This document shows, piece by piece, positions 1-6,333 of a stretch of 16,643 bases of DNA; the stretch's first letter is position 1; every line of letters starts with the position of its first letter. The position numbers and the translations under genes were made by a program. Where the stretch lies: positions 1-16,643 of the forward strand of contig DASYJY010000076.1 in NCBI GenBank assembly GCA_035995985.1, read 5' to 3'. Under the pieces are notes generated by a model. The model had not been told where the DNA came from. It ran no database searches and saw nothing but the letters and a program-made list of their open reading frames with translations. Source of the DNA: JADGNZ01 sp035995985 (GTDB taxonomy: Bacteria; Acidobacteriota; Thermoanaerobaculia; Gp7-AA8).

Positions 1-172
1 CGGCGAGATTCGCGGAGCGGCGCGAGAAGAGAAGGCCCCAGCTGCCGTCATTCGGAACGATCGGGATCAAAACTGCCGCGCGATTCAGCGACGGCGCGTC
101 GATCTCGATGGCGGGACGCGCGGCGAGGATCGCTCGCAGGCGAGTCAGCGCCCCGTCGTCAAACCGCGGCAC
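1..172 (-). CDS. Nudix hydrolase, probable CoA pyrophosphatase (N-terminal part, cut by window edge)
   Basis: Reading leftwards from a GTG at 172-170, an open frame of 57 codons runs off the window. Residues 31-55 (RAAVLIPIV, then WGLLFSRRSANL) match the first strand and the 'RR.NL' segment that precede the Nudix box in the CoA diphosphatase (NudL/NUDT7-like) family. Those enzymes hydrolyse CoA and its derivatives to phosphopantetheine and 3',5'-ADP. The window ends just before the expected H-x-G...FPGG and Nudix box, so catalytic residues cannot be checked. The start overlaps the end of the glycosyltransferase gene by 14 nt. A GGAG sits 7 nt upstream of the GTG, which supports this start and suggests translational coupling. 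The family call rests on a short stretch, and another Nudix subgroup is possible. Confidence 0.6.
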   Translation of the reverse strand, partial: MPRFDDGALTRLRAILAARPAIEIDAPSLNRAAVLIPIVPNDGSWGLLFSRRSANLA

Positions 173-1586
173 GCGCGGTCTCCAGCTCCGCGAACGGCTC
201 CGGCGCGAGCATCGGAATCCCTTCGATGGCGTGATAGAGCCGCAGACTTCCACGCGCGTGCGGCAACGCAACCTCGGCCGCATCTCCCGGACGAAGATCG
301 CGCGGCAGTTCGGCCCAGCGATCGTCGATGACCTCATCGCGGTCGAAGGTCAGCATCATCAGTCGATATCCCGGTTCGCCGTAGCTCCTCGTGCGCAGTG
401 TGAAGTCGCCGGTGTTGCGAAGGATGATTGCGTCGCCGTGCAACGACGCATCGAGTTTCGGGAAGAGCGGAATCGTGCGCGTGACGGCCGGACACGACTC
501 GCGACTCCCATCATCGAGAGCCGCTAGATATCCGCGCACCGTCAGCTCCATCGATGCGTTGTCACGTAGCCATTTCGCTTGGGCAGCCGCGGGATCGGCG
601 AGATCGCGCACGAAAAATTCGGCGAGTGTTTCGACTTCGCGGTCGCCGAACGCAATCTTCACCACGCAGTCATCCGGAAACTCCGCGAACTGCGCGTAGT
701 CGCTGACGGCGACCGGCTTGCCTGCTTCGAAGGTGCGGATCAACGTTCCGGAGGTCTCGCCCGCGCTCGGATAGCGAAGGTTGACCAACCGATCGACGGC
801 GGCAAAGTAGGCGGCGAACTCGTCGTCCGGAACGTAGCCGGTGAAGGTGATGCCGTCCCCGCGAAGCGCGTCGACATCAACGTTCGGCGCCGGCTCCCCG
901 ACGATCAGAAGCCGCAGCGCTTTATCGCGCGCTCTCGCGATTGCAAACGCCCCGAGCACGACCTCGGCACGTTTGGCCGAGGTAAGAAATCCGAACAGAC
1001 CGATGACGCGATCGTCCGACGCGAAGCCATGCTGCGCACGAACCGCATCGCGCCGTCCGCGCGCCGAGGGCTGTGGTTCGAACGGATGCGGCACCACATG
1101 AATCGGCGCCGTCACGCCGAACGACTGCAATCGCTCCGCCGCATACCGGTTGTGCACGATCACCGCACGCGAGCGATTGGCAACGTCGACCGAGGCCGGC
1201 ATCAGAAAGTTGCCCATCTCGCTGTGCAGTCCCGCCGCCCGTCCCCGGGCCCACGCCGCCCCGAGCTCGCCGTGATTCGCTTCCAGCGCCGCGACATATC
1301 CGTCGACGTCGCCACGCGCCAACGTCATCTCGACGATGAGGTGATGCAACACGAGATCGTGCAACACGATCACGCCGGGAGTGCGCATCGCTTCTTCGTA
1401 GATCCAGGCGTGGTGAGGGTTGTTGCCGAGATGGTAGAGGCGGGTGTGGGGGGTGGGGTGTGGGGTGTGGGAGATTGAGGCCGTGGTCACGTCGACATGC
1501 CTGCGCAGGGCGGGCAGCAGCATCGAAACGTAGTGTGCAACGCCAGTGCGTTCCGGAGGAAGCGGTGAAAAACTAATGACATTCAT
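159..1586 (-). CDS. GT4-type glycosyltransferase with an in-frame repeat-encoded insert
   Basis: This 475-residue protein has a two-lobed GT-B layout. The N-terminal lobe opens with SFSPLPPERTGVAHY (residues 6-20) and has YHLGNN (51-56) and LHDLVLHH (75-82). The C-terminal lobe carries GLFGF (196-200), LLIVGEP (226-232), FTGYV (248-252) and RYPSAGETSG (271-280), the sugar-nucleotide-binding part of family GT4. It probably transfers a sugar from a nucleotide donor during surface polysaccharide or lipid glycan synthesis; acceptor and sugar cannot be read from the sequence. The ATG at 1586 is chosen because homology-like sequence starts at MNVISF. An upstream in-frame start near 1622 would only add residues encoded by repeat DNA. 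Residues 37-50 (ISHTPHPTPHTRL and neighbours) are also repeat-derived and fall in a loop before the YHLGNN strand. The gene lies about 40 nt after prfB, and the whole gap is repeat. Confidence 0.85.
   Translation of the reverse strand: MNVISFSPLPPERTGVAHYVSMLLPALRRHVDVTTASISHTPHPTPHTRLYHLGNNPHHAWIYEEAMRTPGVIVLHDLVLHHLIVEMTLARGDVDGYVAALEANHGELGAAWARGRAAGLHSEMGNFLMPASVDVANRSRAVIVHNRYAAERLQSFGVTAPIHVVPHPFEPQPSARGRRDAVRAQHGFASDDRVIGLFGFLTSAKRAEVVLGAFAIARARDKALRLLIVGEPAPNVDVDALRGDGITFTGYVPDDEFAAYFAAVDRLVNLRYPSAGETSGTLIRTFEAGKPVAVSDYAQFAEFPDDCVVKIAFGDREVETLAEFFVRDLADPAAAQAKWLRDNASMELTVRGYLAALDDGSRESCPAVTRTIPLFPKLDASLHGDAIILRNTGDFTLRTRSYGEPGYRLMMLTFDRDEVIDDRWAELPRDLRPGDAAEVALPHARGSLRLYHAIEGIPMLAPEPFAELETARAAV
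1438..1478. repeat. G-rich heptamer-type repeat arm inside the glycosyltransferase gene
   Basis: On the plus strand this is a run of 7-nt-like units (GGGTGTG, GGGGGTG, GGGTGTG) ending in GTGTGGGAGATTG. The same start (GGCGGGTGTGGGGGGT) and end (GTGTGGGAGATTG) recur at 3706-3742 inside lnt. Here it is read in frame and encodes ISHTPHPTPHTRL of the glycosyltransferase. It forms an inverted pair with the C-rich arm at 1588-1634. Confidence 0.85.
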
Positions 1587-1587
1587 C

Positions 1588-1634
1588 GGCCTGACTCCCA
1601 CACCCCACCCCCTACTCCCCACACCCTACTCCCC
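1588..1634. repeat. C-rich heptamer-type repeat arm between prfB and the glycosyltransferase gene
   Basis: On the plus strand it starts GGCCTGACTCCCACACC and continues as CCCCACC/CCCTACT/CCCCACA units. It fills the whole prfB-glycosyltransferase gap and supplies the prfB stop codon (TAG at 1628-1626). Its counterpart in lnt begins GGCCTTTACTCCCACC (about 3759-3802). It is the complementary arm to 1438-1478, with the first ~110 nt of the glycosyltransferase gene in between. Confidence 0.85.
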
Positions 1635-2733
1635 CGCCGTCTTCCTCGCGCCCGCGGCCAGGTACGCCTCCACGAATCCGTCCAGATCGCCGTCCATGAC
1701 GCGCTGCACGTCGCCAACTTCGTAGCCGGTGCGGAGGTCTTTGATCATCTGGTATGGCTGCATCACGTACGAGCGGATCTGCGAGCCGAAGGCGATGTCC
1801 TTCTTCTCGCCCTCGAGTTTCTCCTGATCCTCCTGCCGCTTCTCCACCTCGAGCTGGTACAGCTTCGACCGCAGCAGTTTCATCGCCACGTCGCGGTTCT
1901 TGTGCTGGCTGCGCTCGTTCTGGCAAGTCACCACGATGCCGCTCGGCATGTGCGTGATGCGCACCGCGGAATCAGTGACGTTGACGTGCTGCCCGCCCGC
2001 GCCGCTGGAGCGATAGGTATCGACACGCAGGTCCTTGTCGTTGATCTCGATCTGAATCTCTTCATCGATGTCGGGATAGACGTAGACGGACGCGAACGAC
2101 GTATGCCGCCGCTTGGCCGCATCGAACGGCGAGATACGCACGAGGCGATGCACGCCGTGCTCCGATTTCATGTAGCCGTACGCGTAGTCGCCGCGCACCA
2201 TCACCGTGGCGCTTTTGAGTCCCGCTTCTTCGCCCGATTGGTAGTCGACGATCTCCGCCGACCACCCTTTTCGCTCGGCGTAGCGGAGATACATCCGCAG
2301 CAGCATCTCGGCCCAATCCTGTGACTCGGTGCCGCCGGCGCCAGGATGGATGGCCAGGATGACATCGCGCTCGTCGTGCTCGCCGGAGAGCTTCATGGTC
2401 ATCTCGATGGCGGTGATCTCGACATCGAGCTGCGTCATGACCTCCTCGATCTCGGCATCGACAGGTTCTCCTTCGCGCTGCAACTCCAGCAGCACGTCGA
2501 GCTCACTGTCTTTGTTCAGGATTTCTTCGCCCGAGGCGATGCGCTTCTCTACGCGCGCGCGCTTGCGGCCGACGTCCTGCGCGGTCTCGGGCTTGTCCCA
2601 GAAACCAGGCGCGGACATTTCGCGCTCGATCTCATCGAGTGTCTTGCGTGCGGAGTCGAGGTCAAAGATAGCTCCGGACCAGCTGCAGCCGGTCTTTGAG
2701 GTCGGAGACTTTGGAGAGAGTGTCGTCTTTCAT
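1626..2733 (-). CDS. prfB: Peptide chain release factor 2, expressed through a programmed +1 frameshift
   Basis: RF2 reads UGA and UAA stop codons and triggers peptidyl-tRNA hydrolysis on the ribosome. The gene starts at ATG 2733-2731 and reads 23 codons (MKDDTLSKVSDLKDRLQLVR, then SYL) to an in-frame UGA at 2664-2662. Translation resumes in the +1 frame as DLDSARKTLDEIERE, then the long frame from MSAPGFW to the TAG at 1628-1626. The product is 368 residues, normal for RF2. The second frame contains the RF2 recognition tripeptide SPF (in VRISPFDAAKR) and the catalytic GGQ (in SSGAGGQHVNV), both intact. The UGA sits in the conserved TATCTTTGAC context, so this is autoregulation and not a damaged gene. 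It lies 29 nt downstream of lnt and is followed by the glycosyltransferase gene. Confidence 0.97.
2661..2676 (-). promoter_or_regulatory. RF2 programmed +1 frameshift site
   Basis: On the minus strand the sequence is CGGAGCTATCTTTGAC. It has a Shine-Dalgarno-like GGAG three to four nt before the slippery CTT, followed by TGA and C, as in the known prfB element (TATCTTTGAC). Low RF2 leaves the ribosome paused at the UGA, favouring a slip to the +1 frame and production of more RF2. Confidence 0.95.
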
Positions 2734-2751
2734 GGCGCGTAGGGTAACCCG

Positions 2752-2788
2752 TTATCCGCAGATTACGCAGATGAACGCCGATGAAAAC
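2752..2788. repeat. ATCCGCAGATTACGCAGAT-type dispersed repeat at the 3' end of lnt
   Basis: The plus strand reads TTATCCGCAGATTACGCAGA and continues with degenerate 9-10-nt units (TGAACGCCGATGA). It encodes the last residues of Lnt and holds its TAA stop (2765-2763). The first 20 nt match the reverse complement of 4331-4350 with one mismatch. Confidence 0.8.
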
Positions 2789-4340
2789 CACAACCAAATA
2801 GCACCACCGCGATCGCCATCCATGCGAACCAGTCGCCGTAGCGGACGTACGGCGTCGTCGAGGTGCGCGGCTGGAAGTCGGCGTAGATTACTCCCTGCTT
2901 CCCCATTTCCAACTGCTGCACGATCTGGCCGGCGGGATCGACGAGCGCCGAGATGCCGGTGGTGCCGGCGCGCAATAGATAACGATCGGTTTCGACGGCG
3001 CGCAAACGCGCTTGATTCAGATGCTGTCGCGGCGCCGAGGTGCCGTCGTACCAGGCGTCGTTGGTGATGGTGACCAGGACCGTCGCGCCGTGGACGACCT
3101 GCGCGCGCGGAATCTGCGGGAAGACCACCTCGTAGCAGATGGCCGGACCGTATCGGAAGCGGCCGTCGAGCGGCGTGTCCTTCGTTCCGAATTCGAACTG
3201 GCCAACGGCATGGACAAGCGCGTGCGCGAAGAAAAGCATCTGCCGCAGCGGCACGTACTCGCCGAACGGGACGAGCCGGATCTTGTCGTAGTGGCCGATG
3301 GTGCGCCCGCCGCTCACCAGAAACGCCGCGTTCCACATCTTGTTCGGCTGCGTCGCATCCTCGGCCACCGACCCGAGGATGACGTCGATGTTGCGATCGC
3401 GTGAGATCGACTCGATGGCTTGTTTGTAAAAGTCGGTCGACGCGTACGACAAAGGCACCGTCGACTCCGGCCAGATCACGACCTGCACCCCGTTCGACGC
3501 CGCCTCCTCGGTCATGGCCATCATGCGCCGGAAGATCAGCGCGAGGTTGTCGCTGTCCCATCGCATCTCCTGCGAGATGTTCGGCTGCAGCAGCGCCGCG
3601 CGCGACACCGGCAGTCCGTTGGGACGAACGAACATCTTTGCCGCGATGTAGCCGGTGGACCACCAGACGAAGATGATGATGATGACGCTGGAAATCGCGA
3701 AGAGGCGGGTGTGGGGGGTAGGGAGTGGGGTGTGGGAGATTGCGCCGTCAGTTCGCTCGGCCTTTACTCCCACCCCCCACCCCCAACTCCCCACCCCCAG
3801 CCACGCAATCAGTGTTGACGGCAACAGGATCAAAACGCCGAGCGCGTACGGACCTGCGACGCGGTCGAACTGCACCAGTGGCGCGTAATCGACGATCGAG
3901 GCGGCGATGAGGCTCCACGGAAATCCGCTGAACAGATACGTCCGCGTGTACTCGACCACCGCCCACGCCAGCGGAATCAGCAGCCATCTGCGGAAGCTCG
4001 TCGCCGGCGCGATACGATGGAAGAGCACTCCGAACAGCCCGCCGTACATGCCGAGGTACGCGCACATGGCGATGAAGATCAGGACGCCGGTGATGTACGG
4101 CAATCCGCCGTAATGCGACATCACCCGGATCACCCACGGCACCATCATCAGCCACGCAACCGTCTGCGAAAGCCACCCGATCGCGAATGCGCCGCGCCAC
4201 GTGCGCACGCGCGATAGCGCGACGAATAGCGGCAGCAGCGCGATGAAGATGAGCCATCCCGCCGCAACATTCGGAAACGCGCAGGCGAAGAGGACGCCGG
4301 AGACGACGGCGAGGATCAAATCTGCGAGTCTCTGCGTCAT
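2763..4340 (-). CDS. lnt: Apolipoprotein N-acyltransferase with an in-frame repeat insert
   Basis: Lnt transfers an acyl chain from a phospholipid to the N-terminal cysteine of lipoproteins in the inner membrane, the last step of lipoprotein maturation in diderm bacteria. The 525-residue protein has hydrophobic membrane segments over about 1-230, a nitrilase (CN-hydrolase) domain over about 245-490, and a last membrane helix near 503-518. The expected catalytic residues are visible: Glu292 (VIWPEST), Lys353 (YDKIRLVPFGEY) and Cys402 (GPAICYE). Residues about 183-213 are encoded by a G/C-rich palindromic repeat (GWGVGV, then AISHTPLPTPHTRL). They fall between two membrane segments, where an insert could be tolerated. 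Both the start and stop codons lie in inverted copies of another repeat. The gene is 22 nt downstream of the zinc-ribbon gene and upstream of prfB. Confidence 0.95.
   Translation of the reverse strand: MTQRLADLILAVVSGVLFACAFPNVAAGWLIFIALLPLFVALSRVRTWRGAFAIGWLSQTVAWLMMVPWVIRVMSHYGGLPYITGVLIFIAMCAYLGMYGGLFGVLFHRIAPATSFRRWLLIPLAWAVVEYTRTYLFSGFPWSLIAASIVDYAPLVQFDRVAGPYALGVLILLPSTLIAWLGVGSWGWGVGVKAERTDGAISHTPLPTPHTRLFAISSVIIIIFVWWSTGYIAAKMFVRPNGLPVSRAALLQPNISQEMRWDSDNLALIFRRMMAMTEEAASNGVQVVIWPESTVPLSYASTDFYKQAIESISRDRNIDVILGSVAEDATQPNKMWNAAFLVSGGRTIGHYDKIRLVPFGEYVPLRQMLFFAHALVHAVGQFEFGTKDTPLDGRFRYGPAICYEVVFPQIPRAQVVHGATVLVTITNDAWYDGTSAPRQHLNQARLRAVETDRYLLRAGTTGISALVDPAGQIVQQLEMGKQGVIYADFQPRTSTTPYVRYGDWFAWMAIAVVLFGCGFHRRSSA
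3706..3802. repeat. Complete G-rich/C-rich palindromic element inserted in frame in lnt
   Basis: A G-rich arm (about 3706-3741, ending GTGTGGGAGATTG), a ~23-nt spacer and a C-rich arm (about 3765-3802) form an inverted structure of ~97 nt. Both arms have 7-nt-like periodicity. Both are close to the two arms found at 1438-1478 and 1588-1634. The element is read through without a stop, in the same frame as in the glycosyltransferase gene. Confidence 0.88.
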
Positions 4341-4350
4341 CTGCGGATAA
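4331..4350. repeat. Inverted copy of the ATCCGCAGAT repeat at the 5' end of lnt
   Basis: The plus strand reads TCTGCGTCATCTGCGGATAA. Its reverse complement differs from 2752-2771 at one position in 20. It contains the lnt start codon (ATG at 4340-4338), so the lnt reading frame begins and ends inside the two inverted copies. Confidence 0.8.
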
Positions 4351-4362
4351 GCAGTTCGCAGA

Positions 4363-4830
4363 TCACTTCTTGAACAGAGCGTCGAACGCCTTGCGCGCGT
4401 CGTCGGGCGTCTGCGGCTGGCGGGCTTTGTCCGCGGTCAGATCGCGGACGAACTTCGGCTGGAAGAACGCGCATTCGTTGCGCAGGTGCTTGCCGGAGAT
4501 GCGCGCTGGGATGCTCTCGCGGCACTCCCACAACGTGGTCGTGTCGAACGAACGGCAATTGCCGCACGTGTGCAGGTCGGCCGCGCACTTGACGCACGTC
4601 TCTTCGGATGTCGGTTGATCGAGTCCGAGTCTCTGCGTGCCGCATGCGTTGCACTTGAAAACTTCCGGTCCGAAGCCGCCGGCGGTGCGTCCGCGCGGCG
4701 CGCCTTCGAGGCGCTGGTTCTGCGGCTCGTACGGCGTTTGCGGGCGCGGACCGCGGTTGGTATTCGACGAATAGCCGCCGCTGTCCTGGTAGCCCTGATG
4801 CCTGTATTTCCTGTCGCTCAAATGGATCAC
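4363..4830 (-). CDS. Eight-cysteine zinc-ribbon protein of unknown function
   Basis: This 155-residue soluble protein has a disordered Gly/Arg/Gln/Pro-rich N-terminus (residues 1-55), then a cysteine-rich core. Four of its paired sites are C60-x2-C63, C79-x2-C82 and C89-x2-C92, followed by single C103 and C120. Eight cysteines would fit two structural zinc sites. The C-terminal tail (130-155) is charged and helical. I do not recognise a named family. The fold suggests binding of nucleic acid or protein, but no function can be assigned. The GTG start (4830-4828) overlaps the stop of the upstream membrane-protein gene as GTGA, which indicates translational coupling. lnt follows 22 nt downstream, so it is probably co-transcribed with the lnt-prfB cluster. 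Confidence 0.85.
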   Translation of the reverse strand: MIHLSDRKYRHQGYQDSGGYSSNTNRGPRPQTPYEPQNQRLEGAPRGRTAGGFGPEVFKCNACGTQRLGLDQPTSEETCVKCAADLHTCGNCRSFDTTTLWECRESIPARISGKHLRNECAFFQPKFVRDLTADKARQPQTPDDARKAFDALFKK

Positions 4831-4976
4831 CTCATGAAAACGTAGTACAGCGCCCCGGCGATGAGGAGGACGGCGATCACGAAGAGGATCAGCCGTATCG
4901 CTACCTTGGCCAGCTTCAGGATGACCCAGATCACGATGATCGCGATCAGGATCCCGAGGAGCTCATTCATTGGCAT
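4827..4976 (-). CDS. Small membrane protein with two hydrophobic segments
   Basis: From the ATG at 4976 the product is 49 residues (MPMNELLGILIAIIVIWVIL...). A second ATG at 4970 would give 47. Nearly the whole chain is hydrophobic, in two stretches (about 6-20 and 27-46) separated by KLAKVAIR, so it should sit in the inner membrane as one or two helices. No family is recognised. A longer in-frame extension upstream is Arg-rich and overlaps the terminator hairpin region, so it was not used. Neither start has a clear Shine-Dalgarno sequence. The TGA stop overlaps the GTG start of the zinc-ribbon gene by four bases, which supports it being translated. Confidence 0.7.
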   Translation of the reverse strand: MPMNELLGILIAIIVIWVILKLAKVAIRLILFVIAVLLIAGALYYVFMR

Positions 4977-5018
4977 AGGCGGGGTGCTCGGCAGTGTAAC
5001 AGGAGGTGTGCGCGTTTG

Positions 5019-5065
5019 ATTGCGCAGTCGCGCAATGAGGCGCCGGCGTGGCCGCCGGCGCCTCA
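5019..5065 (-). terminator. Tandem hairpins, probable terminator of the FN3-protein gene
   Basis: A perfect 13-bp stem (TGAGGCGCCGGCG, loop TGGC, matching arm; 5036-5065) begins 8 nt after the stop codon at 5074. It abuts a second hairpin with a 7-bp stem and 4-nt loop (5019-5036). Neither is followed by a run of T on the minus strand, so intrinsic termination is plausible but not certain. Confidence 0.65.
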
Positions 5066-5073
5066 CAAGAGAA

Positions 5074-6171
5074 TCAAGGGGTCGCGGACGGGATCGCCAG
5101 GACGGGGAACGTCAAACGCGCCGGGGACTGCGGATTGAAGACCGCCGGATCGTTCGTCGAATTGTCGGTAAAGGTGTGGAACGGAATGGCCACGACGTTG
5201 TCGCCGGTCATGTTGACCACGATCGAATCACCCGGGTTCACTGGCTTGCCGAAGAATTGATCCGCAGCCTGGAGAAAAATGAAGTCGGGCGGATAATCGA
5301 CGACCTTTTCCGTGATGTTCCCGTCCGCAGCGATGAGAAAGAACGAAACGTGGGTCTGCGTAAGAGTGCGGATACCGATGTTGACGCGGAACCGCGAAGA
5401 GGGAACGAAGATGTTCCAATCGACCGGCCGGAAAGCATCCACCGGCAGCACCGGCGATTCAAAAGTGCCGTAGGTTCCTCCGGGCCCTTCGTTAAACATC
5501 CGGACTTCCGCCGGAACCAGGGTTGTCGCCGCGCTGACGAAAGGAAACGTCTGCAGGACATCCAACGATCCGATTCCGCTCTGACCGATGGACGCAACGA
5601 CGTCGTCGAACTGCAAGGTCTGTCCGCGCTCGATACGATACGGAATCGACGGATCGTCATCACTGCCGGCATGCCCAGCAGGATGGAAGACGATCTTCCC
5701 GACGCTCGACGTCGTCGCGGGACCAAGCCGAAGCGACGTCTTGAACGACGCATTGTTCAAACCGCGCGTCGAGCCAACGACAGGGAAGACGAGCCGGTTG
5801 ATGCGGTTGTGAAATAGTTCACTCGTACCAAAATAGCCGGTGAATGTGCCTGAACATGGGATGTCAGAGGGGTTTGACGGGTTCGACGCAACGATGCGGA
5901 ACGAGTACTGCGTCAAGACCGAGGTGAGCTCGTTCACCGTCACGCCCGTCGAGCCGGCGGGAAGATTCAATAGCGACGTGACGTGTTGAAAATTGTCGGC
6001 TGACTCCTGCACTTCGTAGTTCGTCGCGCCGGGCACCGGTTGCCACGACAGCCGCAACCCGTTGATCCCACCGACGGGGTTGGAGGAGGTAAGCGGCAGG
6101 CAGGCCGCGAAGGACGTCACAGCGGACAACATAAATAAAGCAGTAGCTACCAAAACTTTCAGCGATCTCAT
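5074..6171 (-). CDS. Secreted protein with an N-terminal fibronectin type III-like domain
   Basis: This 365-residue protein has a Sec signal peptide (MRSLKVLVATALFMLSAVTS, cleavage near residues 22-23). An FN3-like domain follows at about 27-108, with GLRLSWQPVPGATNYEVQ, and SFRIVASNPS near its end. The beta-rich C-terminal part (about 118-365) is not recognised. It contains FPVVGSTRG, KIVFHPAG and SDDDPSIPYRIERGQT. The protein is probably exported and extracellular or surface-attached. A cysteine at 24 (SFAAC) is a poor lipobox, so a lipoprotein is possible but not favoured. The start at 6171 has AGGAGA about 6 nt upstream, far better than an upstream in-frame start near 6285. The gene stands alone, with its own promoter-like sequence and a terminal hairpin. 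Function is unknown. Confidence 0.8.
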   Translation of the reverse strand: MRSLKVLVATALFMLSAVTSFAACLPLTSSNPVGGINGLRLSWQPVPGATNYEVQESADNFQHVTSLLNLPAGSTGVTVNELTSVLTQYSFRIVASNPSNPSDIPCSGTFTGYFGTSELFHNRINRLVFPVVGSTRGLNNASFKTSLRLGPATTSSVGKIVFHPAGHAGSDDDPSIPYRIERGQTLQFDDVVASIGQSGIGSLDVLQTFPFVSAATTLVPAEVRMFNEGPGGTYGTFESPVLPVDAFRPVDWNIFVPSSRFRVNIGIRTLTQTHVSFFLIAADGNITEKVVDYPPDFIFLQAADQFFGKPVNPGDSIVVNMTGDNVVAIPFHTFTDNSTNDPAVFNPQSPARLTFPVLAIPSATP

Positions 6172-6258
6172 ACATCTCTCCTGTTTGTTTGTGCCCGGCT
6201 GAGCGTGAATACAAGTCTGCGGGCGAGGATTTCCGGCGGGAAACTGCGAGATGGGCGT

Positions 6259-6275
6259 CGTGTTCGGAGAACACG
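6259..6275. promoter_or_regulatory. Hairpin/palindrome in the 5' leader of the FN3-protein gene
   Basis: CGTGTTC-GGA-GAACACG forms a 7-bp stem with a 3-nt loop. It lies downstream of the predicted transcription start of the FN3-protein gene and about 60 nt after the E2 stop codon. It could be a leader structure, an operator or part of an E2 terminator; no T-run follows. Confidence 0.4.
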
Positions 6276-6293
6276 GGACTACCAAACCGCTAC

Positions 6294-6322
6294 AACGTAG
6301 GCCGATGCTGCGCCCACGTCAA
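6294..6322 (-). promoter_or_regulatory. Predicted sigma70-type promoter for the FN3-protein gene
   Basis: On the minus strand, TTGACG (6322-6317) and TACGTT (6299-6294) are separated by 17 nt. The -35 box is near consensus and the -10 box is weak. Transcription would begin near 6287, giving a leader of about 115 nt. Confidence 0.4.
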
Positions 6323-6333
6323 GCACGATTGTC

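Noticed and set aside
579..1478. 299-codon plus-strand frame over the glycosyltransferase
   Set aside because: Antisense shadow; composition bias matches complementary GC-rich codons, and it ends in the G-rich repeat.
1438..1634. G-rich/C-rich repeats as a CRISPR array or sequencing artefact
   Set aside because: There are no equal-length spacers. A very similar element recurs in lnt and keeps the reading frame, which an artefact would not.
2662..2664. In-frame UGA near the 5' end of prfB as a sign of a pseudogene
   Set aside because: It sits in the canonical RF2 frameshift context and the +1 frame continues the family sequence without a gap.
5074..6285. Start of the FN3 protein at 6285 (403 residues)
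   Set aside because: The extra 38 residues come before a perfect signal peptide with its own strong ribosome binding site at 6171.
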